DNA from: Acinetobacter sp. A47
GTDB lineage: Bacteria; Pseudomonadota; Gammaproteobacteria; Pseudomonadales; Moraxellaceae
DNA: 64,000 nucleotides
Direction of reading: 5' to 3'
Assembly (NCBI RefSeq): GCF_000805455.1
Contig: NZ_JSUS01000012.1
Span: 1-64,000, forward strand
Shown: positions 36,716 to 44,901 of the stretch, piece by piece
Layout of the letters: every line of letters starts with the position of its first letter
Numbering within the stretch: position 1 is the first letter of the stretch
Notes under the pieces: model-generated
Seen by the model: only the letters and a program-made list of their open reading frames with translations
Told to the model about the DNA's origin: nothing
Databases searched by the model: none
Program-made: the position numbers and the translations under genes

Positions 36716-36740
36716 AAAAAAGCCAGCATTTGCTGGCTTA
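36716..36740 (-). terminator. Terminator of hicAB (minus strand)
   Basis: Read on the minus strand, AAGCCAGC pairs with GCTGGCTT and is followed by a T run, 20 bases after the hicB stop. Confidence 0.8.
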
Positions 36741-36759
36741 GTTGGTTAAGGATGTAAGT

Positions 36760-37176
36760 TTAGGCGACTTGTAAGTCCAACTCCCGTCCCATTGCATGGA
36801 AGGCATTTTCTATCGATTCAATCTTTGTCGCATGCTTCAAAGATAATAATCGATCTGCTTGTTTCTGTTGCCAATCGAGACGTCTGGCAAGTTCAGCTTT
36901 CGTTACGTTTTGAGCTAACATTTCATTATATAAATAAACTTTAGCTGCAACCAAAAGAGGAAGGGTAACAAAGTATTCCCCTTCCTTTGGACGGGCGGAT
37001 GGTAATGGAATTGGAATACGATCTTCCATATAAATCATAAAAGCTGATTCAATCCCATCTAGGGCTTCTTTAAGTGCATCTTCTACAGATTCACCGACAC
37101 TATTTAGCTCAGGAATATCTTGAGAGCTAACCAGAAAATAATTGCCTTCTTGGATAAGCGTTAATAAATATTTCAT
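36760..37176 (-). CDS. hicB: HicB-type antitoxin with DNA-binding domain
   Basis: The 138-residue protein has an N-terminal HicB partial RNase H-like domain (MKYLLTLIQEGNYFLVSSQD, then VGESVEDALKEALDGIESAF). A C-terminal helix-turn-helix follows (NVTKAELARRLDWQQKQADR, LLSLKHATKIESIENAFHAM) of the kind that represses its own promoter. The ATG at 37176 follows GAGGT; the frame extends to 37233. It lies downstream of hicA on the same strand, so toxin comes first. As a phage-borne module it may stabilise the prophage or act in defence. Confidence 0.87.
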   Translation of the reverse strand: MKYLLTLIQEGNYFLVSSQDIPELNSVGESVEDALKEALDGIESAFMIYMEDRIPIPLPSARPKEGEYFVTLPLLVAAKVYLYNEMLAQNVTKAELARRLDWQQKQADRLLSLKHATKIESIENAFHAMGRELDLQVA

Positions 37177-37237
37177 ATTCTGTGTACCTCGACTAACAAT
37201 TCGAGAAAGGTGTTTAGTCGCTACATGGATCAAGGGG

Positions 37238-37417
37238 CTAAAGCCCCAAGTCCTTTTTAATCTTCAAACGAGTGCCTTCTGGTATCTCTTTTTTTCCATG
37301 ACTTGGGAAAACCGTCTTTTTTCCGTTGTATTCAATAATCATGTGAGAACCCTTACCCTTACGTAAAAATATTACACCTTGAGCTAGAAGCCACCGTTTA
37401 AATTCGTTGTAGCTCAT
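37238..37417 (-). CDS. hicA: HicA-type mRNA interferase toxin
   Basis: The 59-residue double-stranded-RNA-binding-like toxin has MSYNEFKRWLLAQGVIFLRK, the catalytic histidine in KGKGSHMIIEY, and FPSHGKKEIPEGT with LKIKKDLGL at the end. HicA cleaves mRNA without needing the ribosome. ATG 37417 is preceded by AAGGTGGAG; an upstream in-frame start at 37447 has no such site. Confidence 0.9.
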   Translation of the reverse strand: MSYNEFKRWLLAQGVIFLRKGKGSHMIIEYNGKKTVFPSHGKKEIPEGTRLKIKKDLGL

Positions 37418-37452
37418 AAACTCCACCTTGTTTAAACGATAACGCAATTATA

Positions 37453-37499
37453 CGACAAAAATGTCGCACCATCAAGTGTTAATGCGACAAAAATGTCTC
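37453..37499. promoter_or_regulatory. Two operator-like copies upstream of hicAB
   Basis: CGACAAAAATGTCGC (37453-37467) and CGACAAAAATGTCTC (37485-37499) are 32 bases apart, about three helical turns. Each holds the inverted repeat GACA-AAAA-TGTC. Their place just before hicA fits binding sites for the HicB helix-turn-helix; that assignment is inference. Confidence 0.65.
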
Positions 37500-37584
37500 A
37501 AAAAAAGCTTGAGTTCTTATCGGAATGGAGCGAAAATCCTTATCATAAAGTTAGTTAATTAATTGTTTTTAAAGGTTTTAAAAT

Positions 37585-37752
37585 ATGCGTTCTAGTTGGG
37601 TGAATGAAGAAATTTTGAAAGCACAGGATAAGCTGGTTCAATTGAACGATCTTTTAACCATGCTTAAAGAGAAAGACCATTCATATTTGGCCGGTGATAT
37701 CGAAAAAGTTAATTATGATTTAGAAATAATATTAGAGCGTATGAGACCTTAA
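37585..37752 (+). CDS. Small phage protein of unknown function
   Basis: A 55-codon frame starts at ATG 37585 (MRSSWVNEEILKAQDKLVQL) and ends LERMRP at 37750. AAAGG lies about nine bases upstream and a terminator follows at once, both arguing for a real gene. The product is charged and almost entirely helical, without cysteine or membrane segment. It is divergent from hicA and convergent with the portal gene. Confidence 0.55.
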   Translation: MRSSWVNEEILKAQDKLVQLNDLLTMLKEKDHSYLAGDIEKVNYDLEIILERMRP

Positions 37753-37755
37753 AAA

Positions 37756-37786
37756 AAAAGCCCTCATTTTATGAGGGCTTTTTTTT
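37756..37786. terminator. Bidirectional terminator between the small gene and gene Q
   Basis: AAGCCCTCAT pairs with ATGAGGGCTT around TTT, with A and T runs on the two sides. It serves the small plus-strand gene and the minus-strand P-Q unit. Confidence 0.92.
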
Positions 37787-38846
37787 ATGCTTTTGTCATT
37801 TTATATGGTTTAAATTTAATAACCTCATCGCCAGCCCATTCATTGAATCGTAGTAATCTAGATTGTAGTGGGGCAATTTCATTATGATAAAAAACCTCTG
37901 TTGCGGATTTAATATCACCGAATCCACCCGCATTACTAGGCACAATTCCCATGAGTTGTGGAGGAATGCGCAGCGCAGCTAATGTATCGTCACGGGTAAT
38001 CGATTTGATATTAGAGAAATCATCCTTCGCTGCGATTTCAGATGTCGGAATAATTTGAATGCCGTCTTTTTTACCATTGGGGCTGTAGTAAAAAAGGTTA
38101 CGGAAATTGCCTACACCTTTACTTTGTTTCAATGCCTCTCGTAAAGTAGTAATGTCCTTTTGATCGGCTGCGGGATCATTCACATATAAGATGAACCCAG
38201 CATGTGAGCCATTATTATAATATTTACGTCTAAACAGCGTTGCCGATTCATTTAACCATGCACTTTGTAACGCTGAAATATATTCTGGTGTCCCATAGAT
38301 CTCTTGATCGATATCAGTTTCACGGATCTGGCAAATACGGTTATAGCCAAACTCATGTTCCGTGTAGCCTTTATGATTATTGTTTAAATAGAAATATTGC
38401 CCAGCATGTTCTCCAGCGCGAGTATATTTTGCCAAGGCCGGTTTATATTTGATGGTGTTGTTTAGACGCGAGCGGACATCTTCGACGTAAGTATTTCCAC
38501 ACCAGATATAATCTAAAGCCATTTGCTCAAAGCCCATCCGGTCTAAATGAGGATGGGGGATAAATAGATTAGATAAAAAATTACGTTTAAAGATAATTCC
38601 GCTGCTTAAATAAGGAGTGGATTTCCAGCTTTTCGACAATCCTTCCATGCTAACTTTCGGTTCATAGAAGCGACCATTGAACCAGCATTCCATATAATTG
38701 GATAAGTCATGGCCATCAAGAATCGGAACTGCATCTCCAAAAGTAAAAGCTTCTGTATTTTGGGTGGGTAGGGTTTGTTGAATGCTCTGAGGCAAGTAAC
38801 TCATAGCATTTGTTAATAAGCCTTGTGCTTTAGAAAAAAGGTTCAT
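37785..38846 (-). CDS. Phage portal protein (P2 gpQ-like)
   Basis: The dodecameric portal forms the DNA entry ring at one capsid vertex. The 353-residue product is of the PBSX/P2 portal family: FTFGDAVPILDG near residue 36, WKSTPYLSSGIIFKRNFL, TDIDQEIYGTPEYISALQSA, FYSPNGKKDGIQIIP-like spacing, and LRIPPQLMGIVPSNAGGFGD. Its start overlaps the terminase stop (ATGA), giving coupled P-Q translation on the minus strand. Confidence 0.93.
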   Translation of the reverse strand: MNLFSKAQGLLTNAMSYLPQSIQQTLPTQNTEAFTFGDAVPILDGHDLSNYMECWFNGRFYEPKVSMEGLSKSWKSTPYLSSGIIFKRNFLSNLFIPHPHLDRMGFEQMALDYIWCGNTYVEDVRSRLNNTIKYKPALAKYTRAGEHAGQYFYLNNNHKGYTEHEFGYNRICQIRETDIDQEIYGTPEYISALQSAWLNESATLFRRKYYNNGSHAGFILYVNDPAADQKDITTLREALKQSKGVGNFRNLFYYSPNGKKDGIQIIPTSEIAAKDDFSNIKSITRDDTLAALRIPPQLMGIVPSNAGGFGDIKSATEVFYHNEIAPLQSRLLRFNEWAGDEVIKFKPYKMTKA

Positions 38847-40612
38847 GAATAGATTTCCAACATAGATGAGTTTCGTTCGGTAATGCCTGCAAGCGGTTCG
38901 TTATAAATTGCATGCATGAGAGCCCACGCTAAGTCAGCGTGTCCGATTTCTTCGGAACGGCCTGATGTAAACGTGATTTGTTTCTGACTTGCGGTTAAAG
39001 TTTTCTTGATGCTCATTAATGATTGAGCTAAGTCTTTGTCTCCAGCATCAAATTCGAGTCGTCCATTGCGAATGACATCAAGTGTCTTATAGACAAGTTG
39101 TGTTTTGACTTCTGGTGAATAGTTGAATGTGGTTAAAGCTGGGAAGAACTCGGCGACCAATTCTGCAACGCCATAGCCCATGCCAGTCGTATCGATACCG
39201 ATGTATTCAACGTTATAACGGAGCGTTATGTTTCTGATGTGCTCGGCCTGTTCCGCAAAGTTATCACCTTTAAATTGATGCCGCTCCAAAACACGGAATT
39301 TTCCGCCGGCAACAAGAGGAGGGGCTACGACAACCAAGCCCGCATTATCGCCACTTAATGCAGGATCGTAGCCCACCCATACTGGCTTGTTGGCAAATGG
39401 TCGGTTATGCCAAGCCTTGAAATCATCCCAGATTTCTAAAGTATCGACCATGCATGATTGGAGCATCCCAAGTGGGAACATGGATTGACCATCATCCACA
39501 AATTCACACATCAAAAGATTGGCAAAGTCATTTGGTGAGTATTCAAATCGCAACCGTTCAATATTGAAAAGGTTACATCCACCTGCTTCGGCATCTTCAA
39601 CGGTTACGATCTGACGCCAGATGAAGTCTTCACATAGTTTCCCTTTGGCCAGTGCTTTATGTGATACATCAATTTTTAAATGTTGCGCTTTTGGCTTGCC
39701 TTTATTGAAACGTGTTCCTGTCCAGAATGGGTAAGCTTCATGGGTGATGGTAGAGGGAGTTGAAAAATAGGTTTTGCGCCATTTCTCATGCATCGCCATA
39801 CCGGAGGCAACTTTTTCTAACTCTTGGAAACCATACGTCCAAAAGATTTCATCAAAATATAGATTGCCGTGATGTCCTTGGGCTGTACGATAATTTGTCC
39901 CTAAAAACAGCAACTCTGCGCCATTTGATAAGACAATTGGATCGCCAGTTAGCTCGACACCACATACGTCTGCAGCAAAAGCCTTAATGTAAAATTTGAA
40001 AATATGGGCTTGGGCTTTGGATGCCGATAAAAAGATTTGATTCCGGCCAGTTCGTAAAGCATCGACCAACGCTTCGCGCGCAAAGTAATAAGTTGCACCG
40101 ATTTGTCGACTTTTTAGAATCATGCGTGAACGTTCATCCATCGCCCGATACCAAGTCCATTGGTAATCGAAAAGGTTCTCTTCAAAAGCAAGAATGAGTT
40201 GCTCGATTTGTTCTTCGGTAAAATGGTTTGGAATACTCTTCTTCGGTGCTTCATTCCGACGACGAATGTTGGGGTTTAGATCGGCTTCATTACCATCCAG
40301 ACGATACTTTTCGATACGAGCAAATTCTTTATATGCCCGCATCAAAACGTCGATTTCTTTGATATCACCAGATGTTTTTTTATTTTTTAAAATCAGGGTC
40401 ATTAGGCGCACTGAGAGTGCATTTTCAACCCTATTCTCTGGTTTCTCTTTTTCCCAATCCTCGCGTTTTTTCCAAGCCTGGACTGTCCTTTCGTTTTCAT
40501 TGAGTACTTCAGCGATATCGACAATTTTCCACCCAAGCCAGTACAAAAACTTGGCTTTAAGTTTGTTGTCCATTATCAGGTGAAGACTTGCTATAGGGGA
40601 TAAGTCATTCAT
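38843..40612 (-). CDS. Phage terminase large (ATPase) subunit (P2 gpP-like)
   Basis: Packaging motor ATPase and cos nuclease. An N-terminal helix-turn-helix (FLYWLGWKIVDIAEVLNENE) comes first. The ATPase follows, with the Walker A-like MILKSRQIGATYYFAREA (near residue 185) and the Walker B NLYFDEIFW. The C-terminal RNase H-like nuclease carries acidic residues in VGYDPALSGD and IGIDTTGMGYG. ATG 40612 (589 residues) is preferred over 40645 because a late-promoter dyad centred at 40691 would start transcription near or past 40645; ATG 40573 is a further option. Confidence 0.92.
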   Translation of the reverse strand: MNDLSPIASLHLIMDNKLKAKFLYWLGWKIVDIAEVLNENERTVQAWKKREDWEKEKPENRVENALSVRLMTLILKNKKTSGDIKEIDVLMRAYKEFARIEKYRLDGNEADLNPNIRRRNEAPKKSIPNHFTEEQIEQLILAFEENLFDYQWTWYRAMDERSRMILKSRQIGATYYFAREALVDALRTGRNQIFLSASKAQAHIFKFYIKAFAADVCGVELTGDPIVLSNGAELLFLGTNYRTAQGHHGNLYFDEIFWTYGFQELEKVASGMAMHEKWRKTYFSTPSTITHEAYPFWTGTRFNKGKPKAQHLKIDVSHKALAKGKLCEDFIWRQIVTVEDAEAGGCNLFNIERLRFEYSPNDFANLLMCEFVDDGQSMFPLGMLQSCMVDTLEIWDDFKAWHNRPFANKPVWVGYDPALSGDNAGLVVVAPPLVAGGKFRVLERHQFKGDNFAEQAEHIRNITLRYNVEYIGIDTTGMGYGVAELVAEFFPALTTFNYSPEVKTQLVYKTLDVIRNGRLEFDAGDKDLAQSLMSIKKTLTASQKQITFTSGRSEEIGHADLAWALMHAIYNEPLAGITERNSSMLEIYS

Positions 40613-40679
40613 TGCCAAACGGTATTTGCTGTAAAACGCAAACATTGGCAGTCCGAAATTGATTTCGCAGTCTCTAGGT

Positions 40680-40702
40680 TTTGTATGTCAGTTATATACA
40701 AA
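40680..40702. promoter_or_regulatory. Late-promoter activator dyad, copy 1 (P/O divergent region)
   Basis: A 23-bp dyad (arms TTTGTAT and ATACAAA) lies between the divergent P and O genes. Its reverse complement differs from copies 2 and 3 by a single central base. Position fits a shared Ogr-type activator site for the P-Q and O-S late operons. Confidence 0.75.
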
Positions 40703-40798
40703 ACTATCAAATTGCCGTGAATAGCCTTCATTCTCCATTCTGCACCTATTCGAAAAAACGTGATTTTTCATTCATCAATTCAACGAATAGGTTTGCAA

Positions 40799-41629
40799 AT
40801 GAGCAAAGAGGAAAAGAAATACAAATCCAAGTGGTTTCGTATTGCCGTAGCAGGGGATACCACGGACGGGCGTGAGATTCAGCCCGAATGGATTATTCAA
40901 ATGGCTAAAAATTATAGTCAAAGCGTCTACGGTGCACGACTGAATATTGAGCATATTCGTGGAATCATGCCTGACGGTGTTTTCGGTGCTTATGGTGATG
41001 TCACTGCATTAAAAACTGAAAAAGTAGATATCAATGGCGTTCAAAAAGATGCCTTATTCGCACAGATTGAACCTACAGAAGCTTTGATCGAACTCAACCG
41101 CAAACGCCAAAAAGTTTTTACGTCAATGGAAGTTGATGAGAGTTTTGCCAATACAGGCGAGGCATATTTGATTGGTTTGGCGGTAACAGATAGTCCTGCT
41201 TCACTTGGTACAGATATGCTCAAGTTTGCAGCGCAACAAGCAGAAAATCCGCTTAGTGCCAAGAAGCTCCGTCCAGAAAACTTATTCAGTGCAGCAATTG
41301 AAACAAGCATGGAATTTGAAGAGGTGAACGAGCCTCAATCTTATTCGGCTGGCTTTTTAAACAAAGTAAAAAGCATGTTCAAAAAGCAAGAAAAAACAGA
41401 GCAATCATTCTCTGAACATGAAGAAGCAATTATGGAAATTGCGAATGAAACCGCGACTCAAGGCGTGGCCGTTTCAAAACTTGAAAACGATTACTCAACA
41501 TTGAGCAATCAGCATGAGCAGCTCCAGCAAGACTTCAATGATCTGAAAGCAAAGCTTGATAGCGAGCCGAATACAGCATCCCGTCCGACTTCTGCAAATT
41601 ACAGCATGACAGAAGAAGTTGATTGTTAA
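40799..41629 (+). CDS. Capsid scaffolding protein / protease (P2 gpO-like)
   Basis: The 276-residue product of the GPO family has an N-terminal serine protease domain and a C-terminal scaffold. Candidate catalytic positions are visible: Asp in AVAGDTTDG, His52 in NIEHIRGI, and a serine in TDSPASLG near residue 132. The C-terminal third is charged and coiled-coil-like (VSKLENDYSTLSNQHEQLQQ). ATG 40799 follows AGG at 40789-40791; the frame opens at 40760. First gene of the plus-strand head operon. Confidence 0.92.
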   Translation: MSKEEKKYKSKWFRIAVAGDTTDGREIQPEWIIQMAKNYSQSVYGARLNIEHIRGIMPDGVFGAYGDVTALKTEKVDINGVQKDALFAQIEPTEALIELNRKRQKVFTSMEVDESFANTGEAYLIGLAVTDSPASLGTDMLKFAAQQAENPLSAKKLRPENLFSAAIETSMEFEEVNEPQSYSAGFLNKVKSMFKKQEKTEQSFSEHEEAIMEIANETATQGVAVSKLENDYSTLSNQHEQLQQDFNDLKAKLDSEPNTASRPTSANYSMTEEVDC

Positions 41630-41657
41630 TCCAGAATATAGAATAGAGCAAAATTAA

Positions 41658-42665
41658 ATGCGTTCAGAAACACGTAAAAAATTTAATGCCTCAATGGCAA
41701 AATTAGCAGAAATTAACGAAGTTGAAAGTGTCAGTCATAAATTCGCTGTTGAACCAACTGTCCAACAACGTTTAGAAGACAAGATCCAATTATCATCAGG
41801 ATTTCTAAAACGAATTAATATCCATTTAGTACAGGAACAATCGGCTGCTGCCGTTGGTTTAGGTATCTCACGTCCGATTGCTTCACGTACCAATACCAGT
41901 ACGACTGACCGTCAAGCAACAGATCCGACTGGTCTTGATGAACGTAGTTATTTCTGTGTCAAAACAGATTTCGATACTGCCATCAAATATCAGAAATTAG
42001 ATCAATGGGCGAAGTTTAAAGACTTTTATGCGCGATTCAGTGGCCAGATTCAAAAACGTCAGGCGCTTGATCGCATCATGATTGGTTTTAATGGTACCTC
42101 GATTGCGAAAACCACTGACATCGAAAAAAATCCAAAGTTACAGGATGTAAATAAAGGCTGGTTACAGAAACAGCGTGAAGAAAACCCTGAGCGTGTGATG
42201 TCATCCGGCGCAGAACAAGATGTAATCACCGTGGGTTCAACGGGGGATTATAAAAACATTGATGCTCTGGTCATGGATCTGGCAAATGAGATGATTGATG
42301 AAGTCCATCAAGATAATCCTGATCTTGTCGTGATTTGTAACCGTAAAACTGTATCGGATAAGTATTTCCCACTGGTAAATAAAGACCAGGAGAACTCGGA
42401 AAAACTGGCGGCTGATTTGATTATGAGCCAAAAGCAAATCGGTAGTTTACCTGTATATGCCGCACCATTTTTCCCAGAGGGTGTGATTTGGGTAACGACC
42501 TTTGACAATATCTCAATCTATGTGCAGGAAGGTGCTCGTCGTCGTACCGTAATTGACAACCCGAAGCGCGATCAAATTGAAAACTACGAATCATCAAATG
42601 AAGATTATTTCATTGAAGATCTTGGTCTTTCAGCTATGGCTGAAAATATCAAATTGGTAGCGTAA
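41658..42665 (+). CDS. Major capsid protein precursor (P2 gpN-like)
   Basis: The 335-residue product starts MRSETRKKFNASMAKLAEIN, as P2-type capsid proteins do, and has IASRTNTSTTDRQATDPTGL, YFCVKTDFDTAI, and near the C-terminus IYVQEGARRRTVIDNPKRDQ and ENYESSNEDY. In P2 the N-terminus is cut by the gpO protease during maturation. It lies between scaffold and small terminase genes. Confidence 0.94.
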   Translation: MRSETRKKFNASMAKLAEINEVESVSHKFAVEPTVQQRLEDKIQLSSGFLKRINIHLVQEQSAAAVGLGISRPIASRTNTSTTDRQATDPTGLDERSYFCVKTDFDTAIKYQKLDQWAKFKDFYARFSGQIQKRQALDRIMIGFNGTSIAKTTDIEKNPKLQDVNKGWLQKQREENPERVMSSGAEQDVITVGSTGDYKNIDALVMDLANEMIDEVHQDNPDLVVICNRKTVSDKYFPLVNKDQENSEKLAADLIMSQKQIGSLPVYAAPFFPEGVIWVTTFDNISIYVQEGARRRTVIDNPKRDQIENYESSNEDYFIEDLGLSAMAENIKLVA

Positions 42666-42668
42666 ACC

Positions 42669-43433
42669 ATGTCCTTAGCACGTAAACATTTCCAAAAATT
42701 CCGTGCGAAAGCTGCAGCCGAAATGGCTGCAGAATTTGGCACGATGAAAGATTTATCTGCGTATGAATTGCAGCTTAGTCAATTGAATAGTGACCGGAGT
42801 CGATTAAAGCAATACCAATCGACTGAAACTAAAGCGCAGCTTAAACGTGAGTTATTGCCAACATATATGCCTTATGTAAACGGTATTTTAGAGGCTGATA
42901 AGAGTGTTCAAGATGCGGTCTTTATGGAAATTATGGTTTGGTGCATTGATACCGAAGACTATAAAAAAGCACTCGAGATGGCTGCTTTCGCATTACGTCA
43001 TAAGATGATCATGCCAGACCGGTTTGATCGTAAAACGGCTGTCGTTGTTACTGAAGAAATTTCAAACGCCTTCCTTCGTCAACTCAAAACGAGTGCTGAA
43101 GTTGATGTTGAAGTTCTTCAGGAACTACATGAGATTGTAAATAACGCTGATTTGCCACCTGATGTCTTGGACATGCCCGACCAAGTAAAAGCAAAACTTC
43201 TGGTTGCTTTGGGTAAAGCGGAATTGAAACTGATCCAAGCAGAAATGAAGGCAGCAAATATTCTGGATGATTTGTTGCCGGCAAGCATTCAGGCAAAAGC
43301 GCAAAAAGTGCATGACTATTTAGACCGGGCAGTTCAATTAGATGATCGTTGCAACGGTAAGCAGGATCTAAAAGTCGTTACAACGCTTCTGAAAAAAGCC
43401 ATTCAATCAAATAAACAAGCCGAAGCAGATTAA
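42669..43433 (+). CDS. Terminase small subunit / endonuclease (P2 gpM-like)
   Basis: DNA-recognition partner of the large terminase. The 254-residue product has the GPM family pattern: SLARKHFQKFRAKAAAEMAA at the N-terminus, VFMEIMVWCIDTEDYKKALE, and LDRAVQLDDRCNGKQDLKV near the end. It starts 3 bases after the capsid gene. A 120-base structured gap separates it from gene L. Confidence 0.9.
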   Translation: MSLARKHFQKFRAKAAAEMAAEFGTMKDLSAYELQLSQLNSDRSRLKQYQSTETKAQLKRELLPTYMPYVNGILEADKSVQDAVFMEIMVWCIDTEDYKKALEMAAFALRHKMIMPDRFDRKTAVVVTEEISNAFLRQLKTSAEVDVEVLQELHEIVNNADLPPDVLDMPDQVKAKLLVALGKAELKLIQAEMKAANILDDLLPASIQAKAQKVHDYLDRAVQLDDRCNGKQDLKVVTTLLKKAIQSNKQAEAD

Positions 43434-43474
43434 AAGACAGAATCTTAATCGGCTTAAACAAGTGCCCACGCACC

Positions 43475-43538
43475 GCACTGGCGAACACGGTGATGTCATT
43501 ACAGAGTGATAGTCATTAAGCCGTGTTCCCACCAGTGC
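43475..43538. repeat. Long imperfect hairpin between genes M and L
   Basis: GCACTGGCGAACACGG (43475-43490) pairs with CCGTGTTCCCACCAGTGC (43521-43538), leaving a 30-base loop and a two-base bulge. Outer CGGCTTAA (43450) and TTAAGCCG (43515) could compete for an alternative fold. There is no T run. It ends 15 bases before the gene L start. Confidence 0.75.
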
Positions 43539-43553
43539 ACTAATGGGGGAGTT

Positions 43554-44003
43554 ATGAGTTTCGTTGCAAATGGAAATTTCACACCTAGCGACATAGTTTT
43601 AAAAAGCAATCCATTTTTTCCGTCAGTTTCTCTTGATGACCTACGCAAGCAATTTCGTCTGGATGGATCTGTGACAAATGAGCGTTTAAGGCAAAGTGTT
43701 ATTGAAGAAGTGATCGATGTAAATCGTCTGCTAAGTCAGTTAATGGGGCAAGTAGAAAAGCTTTCTGATCTTTCAAAAGGGGAGATCGATGGGACGCCAG
43801 AGACTGATTATTTATATTTTTCTGCTGTGTTTAACGGAGTGGCAGCGAAGGTCAACGAAAAATATCGGGGCTATGACAGTACAAATGCCGGGCATAAAAA
43901 TGCCGATGAATTAGTTCCTACAATTGATGAGTATCGACGCAATAAACATTGGGCGATTCAACAATTACTTGGGCAAAACCATACGGTAGTAGAACTGATA
44001 TGA
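43554..44003 (+). CDS. Head completion/stabilisation protein (P2 gpL-like)
   Basis: The 149-residue GPL-family protein closes the head after packaging: MSFVANGNFTPSD, FFPSVSLDDLRKQFRLDGSV, then ERLRQSVIEEVIDVNRLLSQ, and YRRNKHWAIQQLLG at the end. ATG 43554 is preceded by GGGGGAG; the frame opens at 43506. It overlaps gene X by 4 bases. Confidence 0.92.
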   Translation: MSFVANGNFTPSDIVLKSNPFFPSVSLDDLRKQFRLDGSVTNERLRQSVIEEVIDVNRLLSQLMGQVEKLSDLSKGEIDGTPETDYLYFSAVFNGVAAKVNEKYRGYDSTNAGHKNADELVPTIDEYRRNKHWAIQQLLGQNHTVVELI

Positions 44004-44209
44004 GAGTTACCCAAACCATTCAGCACGACACAATCGATAGTATTTGTTGGCGCATATATGGCCGAAGCTCAGGCGTAGTTGAAAAGGTTCTGGAGGCCAA
44101 TCCTCAACTTGCAGACTTTGGCGTGATTCTTCCTATTGGTACCGAAATTAACTTGCCTGATCTGGATACACCTCAACAAACAAAACAGACCATACAACTT
44201 TGGGATTAA
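44000..44209 (+). CDS. Tail protein X (P2 gpX-like, LysM-type)
   Basis: The 69-residue product has a LysM-like fold: HDTIDSICWRIYGRSSGVVE, VLEANPQLADFG, and LPIGTEINLPDL. It is an essential tail component in P2. The start overlaps the gene L stop as ATGA. The frame extends upstream to 43949 inside gene L, which is not the real start. Confidence 0.93.
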   Translation: MRVTQTIQHDTIDSICWRIYGRSSGVVEKVLEANPQLADFGVILPIGTEINLPDLDTPQQTKQTIQLWD

Positions 44210-44213
44210 TCAA

Positions 44214-44606
44214 ATGGCAGAACCAACAACGTCTACGGTGGCAACAATTTCGGGATCAGCATTCATTGCGTCACTGATGCCTTTTGTAGATGGAGACGCA
44301 ATTTTTGGGGCAATCGTAGGGGCTGCATGCGTAGCGTATTATTCAAATGAAAGCAGCTATGCCAGACGTATTTCGGCCTTTCTGTTGTCATGTGCTTTAG
44401 GCTATCTACTCGCACCACAATTCCTGAAATACAACCTATTTTTTATTGAAAGTCTAGCTGCTGCAGCGTTTGCAGTTTCAGCTTTCGCAATTCTTATTCT
44501 CGACAAGGTTTTTATTTGGCTTAGAAATGCATCTCTAAGTGATATTGCATCCAAAGCAATTGATTTTTTGAGCACATTTAAAAAGCCTAAAAAAGGTGGA
44601 GACTAA
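44214..44606 (+). CDS. Putative holin, first
   Basis: The 130-residue protein has three hydrophobic segments (FGAIVGAACVAYY, ISAFLLSCALGYLLA, and ESLAAAAFAVSAFAILILD) and a basic, lysine-rich C-terminus (FKKPKKGGD). Position between gene X and the muramidase matches the P2 holin slot. ATG 44214 was chosen from context; the frame opens at 44136. Probable inner-membrane pore that times lysis. Confidence 0.75.
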   Translation: MAEPTTSTVATISGSAFIASLMPFVDGDAIFGAIVGAACVAYYSNESSYARRISAFLLSCALGYLLAPQFLKYNLFFIESLAAAAFAVSAFAILILDKVFIWLRNASLSDIASKAIDFLSTFKKPKKGGD

Positions 44607-44607
44607 A

Positions 44608-44901
44608 GTGTTTAATTTATCCATTTCTCATTTAGAACAAATTTATTCATTCATTGCTGTGGCTTGCTATGCAATCTCAGCAATCAGAATTATCTGTTTT
44701 GATGGTTCTATTTACTCTCACAAATTTATGCATAAGAGCCTTTCGTTCGCTTTGATCGTCGGGTTCCTTTGTATGGGAATAAATATCCTCTACTTAAAAG
44801 ATCCAGTCACTTTTTGGGATGCATTTTTCGCCCTATTCCTTGTCATCTTAATTTGCCGGTCTAAAGGCAATATCGCAAAACTAATTTGGAGTACAACTTG
44901 A
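44608..44901 (+). CDS. Putative holin, second (three-segment membrane protein)
   Basis: The 97-residue protein has three predicted membrane segments (IYSFIAVACYAISAIRIICF, LSFALIVGFLCMGINILYL, FWDAFFALFLVILIC), resembling small phage holins. The GTG at 44608 sits 6 bases after GGAG, which lies in the end of the previous gene; a GTG at 44596 is in frame but badly placed. Its stop overlaps the endolysin TTG start (TTGA). It could be a holin or an antiholin. Confidence 0.7.
   Translation: MFNLSISHLEQIYSFIAVACYAISAIRIICFDGSIYSHKFMHKSLSFALIVGFLCMGINILYLKDPVTFWDAFFALFLVILICRSKGNIAKLIWSTT

Larger units (their letters stand above)
36075..36759. other. Gene-poor phage leader: AT-rich segment, inverted repeat, possible cos
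   Basis: No convincing gene. From 36150 to 36420 the sequence is extremely AT-rich, with several TAAGTAA-like copies at 36206-36250. A 21-bp inverted repeat with one mismatch flanks it: GAAGTAATAAAGTAATAAAT at 36158 and its reverse complement at 36390-36410. After 36420 the base composition becomes much richer in G and C and includes a G-rich 19-mer resembling P2 cos (36638). An inverted pair TGAGA/TCTCA lies at 36686-36699. Confidence 0.6.
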
